Shown here: positions 8,663 to 16,131 of the stretch, piece by piece
How the letters are laid out: every line of letters begins with the position of its first letter
How positions within the stretch are numbered: position 1 is the stretch's first letter
Assembly: GCF_003751085.1 (NCBI RefSeq)
Contig: NZ_RJJY01000002.1
Location: forward strand, 186,001-250,000
Direction: 5' to 3'
Length of the DNA: 64,000 nucleotides
Source: Micromonospora sp. Llam0
GTDB taxonomy: Bacteria > Actinomycetota > Actinomycetes > Mycobacteriales > Micromonosporaceae
Position numbers and translations under genes: made by a program
The notes under the pieces: model-generated
Databases searched by the model: none
The model's input: the letters and a program-made list of their open reading frames with translations, nothing else
Told to the model about the DNA's origin: nothing

Positions 8663-9991
8663 GTGACCGAAATCCCGCGCTGGGCCGTGTCCAGGACCGC
8701 CAAACTCGCCGCGCTGCCGATCGGCTTCGCCGGCCGCACCGTCCTGGGGCTGGGCAAGCGGGTCACCGGGCTCGCCTCCGACGTGATCTCCACCGAGATC
8801 CAGGAACGCACCGCCGAGCAGCTGTTCAGCGTGCTCGGGCAGCTCAAGGGTGGTGCGATGAAGGCGGGGCAGGCGCTGTCGGTGTTCGAGGCGGCGCTGC
8901 CGGAGGAGCTCGCCGCCCCGTACCGTCAGGCCTTGACCAAGCTGCAGGAGGCCGCTCCGCCGTTGCCCGCCGGGTCGGTGCACAAGGTGCTGGCCGAGCA
9001 GCTCGGCGCCGACTGGCGGGAACGGTTCGTCGAGTTCGACGACCGGCCGGCCGCCGCGGCCAGCATCGGCCAGGTGCACCGGGCGGTGTGGCGCGACGGC
9101 TCCGCAGCGGGCCGGCCGGTGGCGGTCAAGGTGCAGTATCCGGGGGCCGGCGACGCTCTGCTCGCCGACTTCAAGCAGTTGTCCCGGCTGAGCACCATGT
9201 TCCGGGCGATCCAGCCCGGGCTGGACATCAAGCCGCTGCTCAACGAGCTACGGGACCGGCTGGCCGAGGAGTTGGACTACGAGCTGGAGGCCGAGTCGCA
9301 GCGGGCGTTCGCCGCCGCGTACACCGGCGACGACCAGATCATGGTGCCGGCGGTGCTCGCCGCCGCGCCCCGGGTGCTGGTCACCGAGTGGATCGACGGC
9401 GTCCCGCTTTCGAAGATCATTTCTTCCGGTACGTCGGACCAACGCGACCGGGCCGGGCTGCTGATGGCGGTGCTGCACTTCTCCGCTCCGGCGCGGGCCG
9501 GGCTGCTGCACGCCGACCCGCATCCGGGCAACTTCCGGCTGCTCGACGACGGCCGGCTCGGCGTGGTCGACTTCGGCGCCGTGGCCCGGCTGCCCGGCGG
9601 GCATCCCGAGCCGATCGGCCGGCTGGTCCGGCTGGCGCTCGACGGGGACTCCGACGCAGTGGTGGCCGGGCTGCGCGATGAGGGCTTCATCAAACCGGAC
9701 GACCCGATCGACGCCTCGGCGGTACTCGACTTCCTGCTGCCGATGCTGGCGCCGCTGGCGGCCGAGGAGTTCCAGTTCACCCGGCAGTGGCTGCGCGACG
9801 AGGCGGCCCGGCTGGCCAACCCGAAGTCACCGGCGTACCAGTTGAGCCGGCACCTCAACCTGCCGCCGGCCTACCTGTTGATCCACCGGGTGACGCTCGG
9901 CTCGATCGGGGTGCTCAGCCAGCTGGAGGCCCGGGCCCGGTACCGGGACGTGGTGCGGCGCTGGCTGCCGGGTTTCGCCCCGACCGGCTGA
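8663..9991 (+). CDS. ABC1/UbiB (AarF) family atypical kinase
   Basis: This 442-residue protein belongs to the ABC1/UbiB atypical protein-kinase-like family. It shows the KxGQ motif (MKAGQALS), the alanine-rich nucleotide loop (AAASIGQVHRA), the lysine of VAVKVQYP, the catalytic-loop HADPHPGN near residue 285 and the VVDFGAVARL metal-binding DFG. Family members are ATPases that support isoprenoid-quinone synthesis or lipid handling; actinobacteria make menaquinone, so the exact role is unclear. GTG at 8663 begins ten bases after the RRE/E1 gene, an operon-like arrangement. Two strong hairpins end the unit. The mycobacterial homologue Rv3197 is likewise beside whiB7 and has been linked to macrolide resistance. 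Confidence 0.93.
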   Translation: MTEIPRWAVSRTAKLAALPIGFAGRTVLGLGKRVTGLASDVISTEIQERTAEQLFSVLGQLKGGAMKAGQALSVFEAALPEELAAPYRQALTKLQEAAPPLPAGSVHKVLAEQLGADWRERFVEFDDRPAAAASIGQVHRAVWRDGSAAGRPVAVKVQYPGAGDALLADFKQLSRLSTMFRAIQPGLDIKPLLNELRDRLAEELDYELEAESQRAFAAAYTGDDQIMVPAVLAAAPRVLVTEWIDGVPLSKIISSGTSDQRDRAGLLMAVLHFSAPARAGLLHADPHPGNFRLLDDGRLGVVDFGAVARLPGGHPEPIGRLVRLALDGDSDAVVAGLRDEGFIKPDDPIDASAVLDFLLPMLAPLAAEEFQFTRQWLRDEAARLANPKSPAYQLSRHLNLPPAYLLIHRVTLGSIGVLSQLEARARYRDVVRRWLPGFAPTG

Positions 9992-9997
9992 CCCACC

Positions 9998-10037
9998 GGG
10001 TCAACCGGTCGGGCCAGCTGGCCCGGCCGGTTGACCC
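9998..10037 (+). terminator. Palindromic terminator after the ABC1 kinase gene
   Basis: A 40-base near-perfect palindrome (GGGTCAACCGG at 9998 with CCGGTTGACCC ending at 10037, centre GGGCCAGCTGGCCC) starts seven bases after the stop codon. It could work on both strands. Confidence 0.75.
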
Positions 10038-10063
10038 GCACGGACGGATAGACAGTGGGATGG

Positions 10064-10097
10064 GCCCGGTCCCCGCTGTGTTCAGCGGGGACCGGGC
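10064..10097 (-). terminator. Hairpin terminator for the whiB7 unit
   Basis: A perfect 14-bp stem (GCCCGGTCCCCGCT and its complement) with a six-base loop lies four bases beyond the stop of the minus-strand 47-residue gene. It most likely ends the whiB7 transcript, and being symmetrical may also back up the terminator of the facing kinase gene. Confidence 0.75.
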
Positions 10098-10101
10098 TCG
10101 G

Positions 10102-10245
10102 TCAACGCCCGCTCAGGCTGCGGGCCCAGAGGTGCCGGGCCTGCATGGCGACGGTACGGGCGGATCGGGGTGCCTCAGTACGCGCGGTGCCGGCCTGAGG
10201 CGGTTGCATTCGCGCCCGGGAGAGCGCTTCGTAGAGCAAGTGCAT
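10102..10245 (-). CDS. Small Arg-rich protein downstream of whiB7
   Basis: This 47-residue reading frame starts MHLLYEALSRARM and is rich in Arg, Ala and Gln, with a net positive charge and no Cys. It has a strong AGGAGA ribosome-binding site seven bases before the ATG and ends just before a 14-bp terminator hairpin. It lies 85 bases downstream of whiB7 on the same strand, so it is probably co-transcribed and induced with it. Short proteins opening with a LYEALSRARM-like helix occur in actinobacteria, but no function is known to me. The strong translation signals are the main evidence that it is a gene. Confidence 0.7.
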   Translation of the reverse strand: MHLLYEALSRARMQPPQAGTARTEAPRSARTVAMQARHLWARSLSGR

Positions 10246-10330
10246 GACGGTTTCTCCTGTGACGGTCGGTGCTGCGGTGTGGGTGGCCTGTGCCGGTGCC
10301 CGGCCGGTGCTCGACGTGATCCGATGCATG

Positions 10331-10735
10331 TCAGGCCGCCAGCCGGACGGTGCCGCGGGAGTTGGCGACCCCGTTGGCCGCCATGCGTGCCTCGACCTCG
10401 CCCCGCAGGGCGGCGTCGCGGGCCAGGTCCTCCTTGCGTGGCCGGCCCCGGGGCCGCTTGCGCGGCACGACCGCGCCCCGCTCGAAGATCTCGCCGCCCC
10501 AGACGCCCCACGGCTCGGCCCGCTCGATCGCCCCGGCGAGGCACTCCACCCGCAGCGGGCAGTCCACGCAGAGCGACTTGGCCAGCTCCAGCTCCGTCGG
10601 GGAGTCGGAGAACCACAGGTCAGGGTCGAACTTCCGGCAGGGCAGCTCCGCCACGACGTCCGGCTGGCCCGTTGCGGCCGGCCGGCACCCCGGCTGGTAG
10701 TCGCTGCGGTCGAGAGTGGCAAACGCCAGACTCAT
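10331..10735 (-). CDS. whiB7: WhiB7 iron-sulfur transcriptional activator
   Basis: This 134-residue protein has the WhiB Cys set (Cys33, Cys56, Cys59, Cys65) for a [4Fe-4S] cluster, the GVWGGE turn (77-82) that contacts sigma factor region 4, and a C-terminal AT-hook RPRGRPRK (94-101), which together mark the WhiB7/WblC subfamily. WhiB7 binds the housekeeping sigma factor and AT-rich promoter DNA and switches on intrinsic resistance to ribosome-targeting antibiotics. The ATG at 10735 follows an AAAGAGGTG ribosome-binding site. It is preceded by a leader with a terminator and a competing helix, and is followed by a small gene. The uvrD2 and ABC1-kinase neighbours match mycobacterial whiB7 (Rv3197A). 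Confidence 0.95.
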   Translation of the reverse strand: MSLAFATLDRSDYQPGCRPAATGQPDVVAELPCRKFDPDLWFSDSPTELELAKSLCVDCPLRVECLAGAIERAEPWGVWGGEIFERGAVVPRKRPRGRPRKEDLARDAALRGEVEARMAANGVANSRGTVRLAA

Positions 10736-10791
10736 CGCCCGGTCACCTCTTTCTTCGCTTCGATCTCGTGGATCGCTTCCGACTTGCTCAT
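10732..10791 (-). CDS. Possible 19-codon leader peptide coupled to whiB7
   Basis: Between the attenuator and whiB7 an ATG at 10791 opens a 19-codon frame (MSKSEAIHEIEAKKEVTGR) whose TGA overlaps the whiB7 ATG in an ATGA arrangement. It contains the whiB7 ribosome-binding site and has no clear one of its own, so coupling is possible but expression is uncertain. It could also be chance. Confidence 0.35.
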   Translation of the reverse strand: MSKSEAIHEIEAKKEVTGR

Positions 10792-10803
10792 GCCTGTGCG
10801 GCG

Positions 10804-10847
10804 ACAAAAACTAAGGCCGCGGATCCCGGTTGCGGGTTCCGCGGCCT
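10804..10847 (-). terminator. Leader terminator (attenuator) upstream of whiB7
   Basis: On the minus strand a 10-bp stem (AGGCCGCGGA with TCCGCGGCCT), extended after one A-A mismatch by CCCG/CGGG around a CAAC loop, is followed by TTAGTTTTTG. It lies about 70 bases before the whiB7 start codon and after the upstream reading frame, so it acts before whiB7 is transcribed. This is one of the few terminators here with a real T tract. Confidence 0.85.
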
Positions 10848-10893
10848 CGAGGTGAGCCGGTGTGGTCTGGTGTCAGACCGGCCTTCCTCGAGG
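10843..10893 (-). promoter_or_regulatory. Candidate antiterminator helix of the whiB7 leader
   Basis: The last codons of the upstream frame (10878-10893) can pair with 10843-10860. CCTCGAGG at 10886-10893 pairs with the identical, self-complementary CCTCGAGG at 10845-10852, and CCGGC at 10878-10882 pairs with GCCGG at 10856-10860. This helix uses bases of the terminator stem and so excludes it. A ribosome finishing the upstream frame would cover one arm and favour termination, while blocked translation would favour read-through into whiB7. This matches the uORF-dependent attenuation reported for whiB7/wblC in other actinobacteria. The pairing is seen in sequence; the mechanism is inferred. 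Confidence 0.6.
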
Positions 10894-11265
10894 GGGAACA
10901 CCGCGGGCAGCATCCATGAACGGCTTCTTGGCCGCCGGGATGGTGGTGCGAACGCTGCCTTCGGAGCTGCTGGTGCCATTGGTCGTCACGACTACGGACG
11001 CACCCTGGAGCCGGACCCAGCCCTGGTCGACGCCGACCCACCCGGTGACCACCGTGCGGTGCTGCCCGGTCGCGCCGGCCGGCACCGTGGTCGGCACGGC
11101 GAGCTGGCGCTGGTGGGTCTGCTCGACCTGGATCTGGGTCTGGGTCTGGACCTGGTTCGCCCCTGCCGAGTGACCGATGGGCGCGACGGCGGCCAGATAG
11201 CCACCGACCGTCGGAGCGCAGGCAGCGGTCAGCGTCGACAGCGTGGAAGTCTCGTAGCTCAGCAC
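10873..11265 (-). CDS. Hypothetical Gln/Thr-rich protein; candidate whiB7 upstream ORF
   Basis: This frame of 130 residues starts at a GTG with an ideal AGGAGG eight bases upstream. The product is rich in Thr, Val and Gln, with an alternating QVQTQTQIQVEQ segment near residue 40, and has no recognised domain. The last 14 codons (MDAARGVPPRGRPV) switch to codons that are rare here (GAT, GCT, GTT, CCT, CGA, GGA, AGG), which fits a constraint on the nucleotide sequence that forms the whiB7 antiterminator. Either the whole frame or a short internal ATG frame of 14 codons may be the regulatory upstream ORF. It begins 94 bases after uvrD2 on the same strand. I do not recognise a function for the protein. 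Confidence 0.65.
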   Translation of the reverse strand: MLSYETSTLSTLTAACAPTVGGYLAAVAPIGHSAGANQVQTQTQIQVEQTHQRQLAVPTTVPAGATGQHRTVVTGWVGVDQGWVRLQGASVVVTTNGTSSSEGSVRTTIPAAKKPFMDAARGVPPRGRPV

Positions 11266-11358
11266 CGTCGTCACCTCCTGCCTGGACTCATCACGGAAAA
11301 ACCCTCCACCCCGACGGAGCAGCGAGAACGCCCACTGCTCGCGAGGTGTGACCTGAGG

Positions 11359-13575
11359 CTAAGCCTCTTGCGACGCCGGGGGCAAACCATTTTCCGGGTC
11401 GGATTCCGAACTTTTTTGCCAGTCAAGATCATCTACGGCCGCGCCGCCCACCAGAGCGTGCACCGACGGACCGTAGAGCCCCAGCTTGCGGGGGCCGATC
11501 CCGGCGATCGCCAGCAGCTCGGCGTCGCTGCCGGGCAGCCGCTCGGCGATCGCCAGCAGGGTCGCGTCGGTGAACACCACGTACGCCGGCACCCGCTGCT
11601 CGCCGGAGACACGCGAGCGCCATGCCCGCAGCCGGTCCAGCAGCTCCTCGTCCAGATCCGACGGACAGGTGGCGCACCGGCCGAGCTTGCGGTCGACGCC
11701 GGCCAGCAACGTGGTCCCGCAGACCCGGCAGGAGACCGGCTGGCCGCGTCGGCGCTCGCCGGAGCGGCCCGCCGCCGGACCGCCGCGCTGGGCGCCGCCG
11801 GCGCCACCGCCCGAGCGGTCCAGCTGCGGCAGGAACCGGCAGGGCCGGCGGGCCCGCCCACCCGGCGACCGGGCGGCACCGTAGGACAGCCACAGCCACT
11901 GCCGGGCCCGGGTCACCCCGACGTAGAGCAGCCGGCGCTCCTCCTCCAGCTGCTCGGCGGTCCGGGCGTACGTGGTGGGCAGCGTCCCGTCGGCGAGCCC
12001 GACCAGAAAGACCGCGTCCCACTCCAGGCCCTTGGCCGAGTGCAGCGAGGCGAGGGTGACGCCGGCGACCGTCGGCACGTGCTGCGCCGCCGCCCGCCGC
12101 TGCAGCTCGGCGCAGAAGTCGGCGAGCGGGACCGGACGTTCGCTGACCGCCGCCTCCCCCACCGGCACCAGCACCGGCTGGGCGCCGAACTCCTCGGCCA
12201 ACTGGACCAGCGCGGCGAGCGCCTCCCAGCGTTCCCGCGCCGCCCCGCCGGGCGGCGGCTGGTCCGGGGTCCAACCCACCGCGGCGAGCCCGGCGGTGAC
12301 CGCCTCGACCAGCGGGGTCTCCCCGGGCGTCGACCGGACCGCCGAACGCAGCGCGACCATCGCCTGCCGGATCTCGGCGCGTTCGAAGAACCGCTCCGCG
12401 CCCTGCACCACGTACGGCACCGCCGTCTCGGCGAGCGCCTTCTCGTACGCCTCGGACTGGGCGTTGGTCCGGAACAGCACGGCGATCTGGGCGGCCGGCG
12501 TACCCGCCGCGATCAGTTCGGCGCAGCGCGCCGCGACCGCCGCCGCCTCGGCCGGCTCGTCGGTGAAGATCCGCACGTCCGGCTCCGGGCCGGGCTCGCG
12601 CTGGCCGACCAGCTCCAGCCGCAGCCGGGCCTCGGTTCCCCGGGCCTGCCGGATCACCGTGTTGGCCAGCCCCACCACCTGCGGCGTCGACCGGTAGTCG
12701 CGGACCAGCCGGACCACCACCGCGTCCCGGCGTCGGCGGGCGAAGTCGACCAGGTACGCCGAGGTGGCGCCGGTGAACGAGTAGATCGTCTGACTCGCGT
12801 CGCCGACCACGGTCAGGTCGTCCCGCTCCCCCAGCCAGGCGTCGAGCAGCCGCTGCTGCAACGGGTTGACGTCCTGGTACTCGTCCACCACGAAGTGCCG
12901 GTACTGGGCCCGGACCTGCTCGGCGACGTCCGGGTGCTCCTCGATGCCCCAGATCGCCGCCCGCAGCACGTCCTCGAAGTCGATCACGCCGTTGCCGCGC
13001 TTGATCTGCTCGTACCCGGCGTACACCTCAGCGACCTTGGCCGGCTCGTGCGGAGTCTCCCGCAGCGCCTTCGCCGCCGCGACGGCGTACTCGGACGGCT
13101 CCACCATCGACGACTTCGCCCACTCGATCTCACCGGCCAGGTCGCGGGCGGCGGCCCGGTCGGTGCGCATCCCGACCCGGCCCGCGGCGAGGGTGACCAG
13201 CCGGACCTTGCTGTCCAGCAGCTCCGGCATCTCCCGGCCGCCGAGCAGCCGGGGCGCGAAGTAGCGGACCTGGCGCAGCGCCGCGGCGTGGAACGTCCGT
13301 GCCTGCACCCCACCCACGTCCAGCGCGCCGAGGCGGGCCCGCATCTCGGCGGCGGCCCGCGCGGTGAAGGTGACCGCCAGTACGTGCCGGGCGGCGATCG
13401 CGCCGGAGAGCACCCGGTAGGCGATCCGGCTGGTGATCGCCCGGGTCTTGCCGGTGCCAGCGCCGGCCAGGATGCAGACCGGCACCGCCGGAGCGGTCAC
13501 CGCCGTACGCTGCTCCGGGTCCAGCCCGCCGAGCACTGGGCCTGGTCCTGGGTCTGAGTTGTTGTCGGCCGCCAC
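11359..13575 (-). CDS. uvrD2: ATP-dependent DNA helicase UvrD2
   Basis: This 738-residue superfamily 1A helicase has Walker A GAGTGKT (about 38-44), motif II VVDEYQDV, the GDASQTIYSF motif III region, and the LHSAKGLEWD and VGVTRA motifs of UvrD-type enzymes. The C-terminal third carries a tetracysteine segment (CRVC and CATC) and an HRDC domain, the architecture that defines actinobacterial UvrD2. It unwinds DNA during repair; the mycobacterial enzyme is reported as essential. It starts at a GTG, divergent from the mycoredoxin gene by 150 bases, and is followed on the same strand by the putative leader ORF and whiB7, as in mycobacteria. Confidence 0.95.
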   Translation of the reverse strand: MAADNNSDPGPGPVLGGLDPEQRTAVTAPAVPVCILAGAGTGKTRAITSRIAYRVLSGAIAARHVLAVTFTARAAAEMRARLGALDVGGVQARTFHAAALRQVRYFAPRLLGGREMPELLDSKVRLVTLAAGRVGMRTDRAAARDLAGEIEWAKSSMVEPSEYAVAAAKALRETPHEPAKVAEVYAGYEQIKRGNGVIDFEDVLRAAIWGIEEHPDVAEQVRAQYRHFVVDEYQDVNPLQQRLLDAWLGERDDLTVVGDASQTIYSFTGATSAYLVDFARRRRDAVVVRLVRDYRSTPQVVGLANTVIRQARGTEARLRLELVGQREPGPEPDVRIFTDEPAEAAAVAARCAELIAAGTPAAQIAVLFRTNAQSEAYEKALAETAVPYVVQGAERFFERAEIRQAMVALRSAVRSTPGETPLVEAVTAGLAAVGWTPDQPPPGGAARERWEALAALVQLAEEFGAQPVLVPVGEAAVSERPVPLADFCAELQRRAAAQHVPTVAGVTLASLHSAKGLEWDAVFLVGLADGTLPTTYARTAEQLEEERRLLYVGVTRARQWLWLSYGAARSPGGRARRPCRFLPQLDRSGGGAGGAQRGGPAAGRSGERRRGQPVSCRVCGTTLLAGVDRKLGRCATCPSDLDEELLDRLRAWRSRVSGEQRVPAYVVFTDATLLAIAERLPGSDAELLAIAGIGPRKLGLYGPSVHALVGGAAVDDLDWQKSSESDPENGLPPASQEA

Positions 13576-13725
13576 GGGTAGGAATCATCGCAGCCTCGCG
13601 CGACGTTGCACCGGCTAGCCCGGGTGCCACCCGGGCCGCAAGTACTGTGCCCCGGCACCGCCCGGGGCCGGCGACCCCGGCGGGCGAGCGCCCGCCGGGG
13701 CCCGACGACCGCGGAGGACCTGCTG

Positions 13726-13971
13726 ATGTTGACCATGTATTCGACCAGTTGGTGTGGCTACTGTCACCGACTCAAGTCGCAGTTCGACCGGGAGCGGATC
13801 CCGTACGAGGTGGTCGACATCGAGCAGGACACCGAGGCGGCCGCGTACGTGATGGGGGTCAACGGCGGCAATCAGACGGTGCCGACGGTCCGTTTCCCGG
13901 ACGGTTCGGCATTGACGAATCCGAGTATCGTTCAGGTTCGACAGCGACTCAGCGACCTCGCGGCGAGCTGA
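13726..13971 (+). CDS. mrx1: Mycoredoxin-1 (glutaredoxin-like)
   Basis: This 81-residue protein has a thioredoxin fold with the active-site CGYC at residues 10-13, the TVPTVRFPDGS cis-proline region and the IVQVRQRL C-terminal helix. It closely resembles M. tuberculosis Rv3198A (Mrx1), which reduces mycothiol mixed disulfides on proteins. The genome makes mycothiol, since mshB is present in this window. An alternate upstream frame is excluded by a GGAGG site eight bases before the ATG at 13726. It is divergent from uvrD2, as in mycobacteria. Confidence 0.95.
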   Translation: MLTMYSTSWCGYCHRLKSQFDRERIPYEVVDIEQDTEAAAYVMGVNGGNQTVPTVRFPDGSALTNPSIVQVRQRLSDLAAS

Positions 13972-14132
13972 GTCGCACTCACGGTCCGTCCGCCGCCGTG
14001 CACAACGTCGCATTTGGCTAACACGCCCACCAGAGGACCCCACCGAGGCAGCAATCGGGCCATACTGTTTCGGGCCGTGACCCACATCGCCGCGACATTG
14101 GCGGTCACCAAACGGATCGGGGGTGGTTTCCG

Positions 14133-15284
14133 GTGCAGCCCGAGGAGCCCGAGCAGCCCATACCGAGCCCGAACCTGCGTCGTCGCCGCCTCGGCAGCGA
14201 GCTGAGGCGGCTGCGGGAACACGCCGGACTGACCGGTGAGCAGGTGATCGAACGGGTGAAGTGGGCGTCCGCGTCCAAGCTCTCCCGACTCGAGAACGGA
14301 CGCAGTCGGCCGGGGGTCGGCGACGTGATGGACCTGCTCGACCTGTACGGCGTCACCGGCACCGAACGCGACGATCTGGTCGGCATCGCCCGCGACGCCG
14401 GCAACACCCGGGCCTTTCTCAGCTCGTACGCGGTGATGACCAGCCTCCAACGGGCGTACGCCGAGTTGGAGGCTGGTTGCACCGAGATCCAGGAGTACGG
14501 CGCGGTGATCATCCCGGGCCTGCTGCAGACCTCCGCCTACGCGAAGGTACGCATCCTCTCGGCACGCCCGCTGGTGGAGATCGTCGACGAGCGTGCCGCC
14601 GGGCGCCGGACGATCCTGCAGAAGGCGACCAACCACCGGACCGCCAACCAGAAACGCAACGCCGACGACCCGGACACCGAGGTCGCGGCCCGGCAGTCCC
14701 GGCAGTCGATGCTGCTGCGCGAGAACGGAGCACCGAAGTACACCGCGGTGCTGGAGGAGGCGGCGGTCAGCCTGCGCTGCGGCCCGCCCGACGTGATGGT
14801 GGCGCAGCTGAAGCACCTGCTCACCATGGCGCAGCTGCCCAACGTCACCCTGCGGGTGCTGCCACCCAACGCCACCGTGGCCTCCTGGTACCTGTCGGAG
14901 ACCGCGTTCTCGATCTACCACTTCGCCGACCCGGAGGACCTGAGCGCGGTGGCGATCGAGACGCTCGCCGCCGACATGATCGTCAACGACGTGCCGGTGC
15001 TCGAACGGTACGGCCAGGTCTTCGACTGGCTCTGCGAGGCCGCCCGCAGCCCGCAGGAGTCGATCGACTGGCTCGGCGACGCCGTGGCCCGGCACGTCGC
15101 CGCCGGTGCCACCGAACTCGACTCCGTACCCGGCGGCGCCGCCCCCTCCTCCCCCACCACCCCTGCCCCGCTGTCCCCGCCCGCCGCGGGCGGGGCAGGC
15201 CCCGGCCGACCGGCCGGGCCGCCGATCCAGCGTGGACCGCACGAGCGGACCACGCGCCGGACCGGCCAGGCGATCCCGGACTGA
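14133..15284 (+). CDS. XRE-type helix-turn-helix regulator with DUF5753 domain
   Basis: This 383-residue protein has an N-terminal XRE helix-turn-helix (about residues 20-72, with SKLSRLENGRSRPG as the recognition helix and following turn) and a C-terminal DUF5753 domain starting at YAELEAG and IIPGLLQT. A Pro/Gly/Ala-rich tail follows. Such regulators are abundant in actinomycetes and are typically paired with a DUF397 gene, as here. Some pairs have been described as development regulators (WhiJ/BldB type) or toxin-antitoxin-like. The GTG start follows a GGGGGTGG site. The pair interrupts the mrx1-nudC order seen in mycobacteria. Confidence 0.92.
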   Translation: MQPEEPEQPIPSPNLRRRRLGSELRRLREHAGLTGEQVIERVKWASASKLSRLENGRSRPGVGDVMDLLDLYGVTGTERDDLVGIARDAGNTRAFLSSYAVMTSLQRAYAELEAGCTEIQEYGAVIIPGLLQTSAYAKVRILSARPLVEIVDERAAGRRTILQKATNHRTANQKRNADDPDTEVAARQSRQSMLLRENGAPKYTAVLEEAAVSLRCGPPDVMVAQLKHLLTMAQLPNVTLRVLPPNATVASWYLSETAFSIYHFADPEDLSAVAIETLAADMIVNDVPVLERYGQVFDWLCEAARSPQESIDWLGDAVARHVAAGATELDSVPGGAAPSSPTTPAPLSPPAAGGAGPGRPAGPPIQRGPHERTTRRTGQAIPD

Positions 15285-15329
15285 CCGACGGTCCGCCCGC
15301 CCGGTCCGCTTGACCAGCAAGGAGCAGGA

Positions 15330-15566
15330 ATGAACCCAGCAGATCAGTCCAGCGTGCGCGTCCCCGGTCCGCCCCCGCCCGCCTGGCGCAAGAGCAGCCG
15401 CAGCCAGAGCACCAACTGCGTCGAGGTCGGGGCGACGGCGGGTCACCGCGCACCGGTGCTGATGCGCGACAGCAAGGACCGCAGCGGGCCGGTGCTGTCG
15501 TTCGACCGCACCACCTGGCGTGACTTCATCGACAGCGCCAAGGACGGCGAGTTCGACCTGGTCTGA
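15330..15566 (+). CDS. DUF397 domain protein, partner of the XRE regulator
   Basis: This 78-residue protein has the DUF397 signature: WRKSSRSQSTNCVEV, then VLMRDSKDRSGPVLSF and TTWRDFI near the end. DUF397 proteins work with the adjacent XRE/DUF5753 regulator, probably by direct contact. A GGAG lies seven bases before the ATG. It is 45 bases downstream of its partner, so the two are one transcription unit. Confidence 0.93.
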   Translation: MNPADQSSVRVPGPPPPAWRKSSRSQSTNCVEVGATAGHRAPVLMRDSKDRSGPVLSFDRTTWRDFIDSAKDGEFDLV

Positions 15567-15609
15567 CCGCCGGCAACCGACGGCAGGTCGAGCCGGGTGG
15601 CCACCGCCA

Positions 15610-15692
15610 CCCCGACCCGGCTCGACCCCCGACCCGGCTCAGCGCCGGCACCGCCTCGACCCCGACCTGGTTCAGCGCCGGCACCGCCTCGA
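15610..15692. repeat. 33-bp tandem repeat, two copies plus a fragment
   Basis: Two tandem 33-base units (15627-15659 and 15660-15692) beginning CCCCGACC and ending CACCGCCTCGA differ at two positions. A shorter CCCCGACCCGGCTCGA precedes them. They lie in the spacer after the DUF397 gene and encode nothing convincing. Confidence 0.75.
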
Positions 15693-15849
15693 CCGAACGG
15701 ACATCAGGATCGATCCGTTCGTCAGGTTTGACCGGCCACCACAACGGGTTCTCCTCCTGCGGGGACAACCGATGGAATTTCCAGCAGGAGCCTGTCCGAC
15801 CTGAGCCATCGGCCGTCCTACCCAGGTCACCGGTTGCTCGGAGTCGTTC

Positions 15850-16089
15850 ATGCGATACCTGATCGTCCGCACGGAAATCCGCGCGGTGGCACACCACGAA
15901 CTCATCGCCGCGGTCCGCACCGGCCAACGCATTCGCGACGAGCGGACCGCACCCGAACCACGCCGGCAGACGGTCTGCGCGGAGAACCTCGAAGCGGCCA
16001 TGCACCTGGCCCGCGCACTGTCCACCGTCGGGTCGGTCCGCTCCGGCCGGCAACGGGTGAAGGTGGTACCGGTCCCGCCCATCGGCTGA
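15850..16089 (+). CDS. Hypothetical 79-residue protein
   Basis: This small frame starts MRYLIVRTEIRAVAHHELI, has a GGAG six bases before the ATG and uses the expected GC-rich third positions throughout. The product is basic, mostly helical in appearance, has one Cys and no recognised domain. It lies downstream of the XRE-DUF397 pair on the same strand, about 280 bases away, and is convergent with nudC. The translation signals and codon use support it as a gene; nothing suggests its role. Confidence 0.6.
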   Translation: MRYLIVRTEIRAVAHHELIAAVRTGQRIRDERTAPEPRRQTVCAENLEAAMHLARALSTVGSVRSGRQRVKVVPVPPIG

Positions 16090-16131
16090 CCGGCACAGAC
16101 CGGCACGCACCCGACGGGTCCGGCGAGGCGG

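Noticed and set aside
9787..13557. 1256-codon plus-strand open frame over whiB7 and uvrD2
   Set aside because: No motifs, runs through the terminators, and conflicts with firmly identified minus-strand genes.
15526..16110. 194-codon minus-strand open frame over the 79-residue gene
   Set aside because: No ribosome-binding site or domain; the plus-strand frame has better codon use and translation signals.
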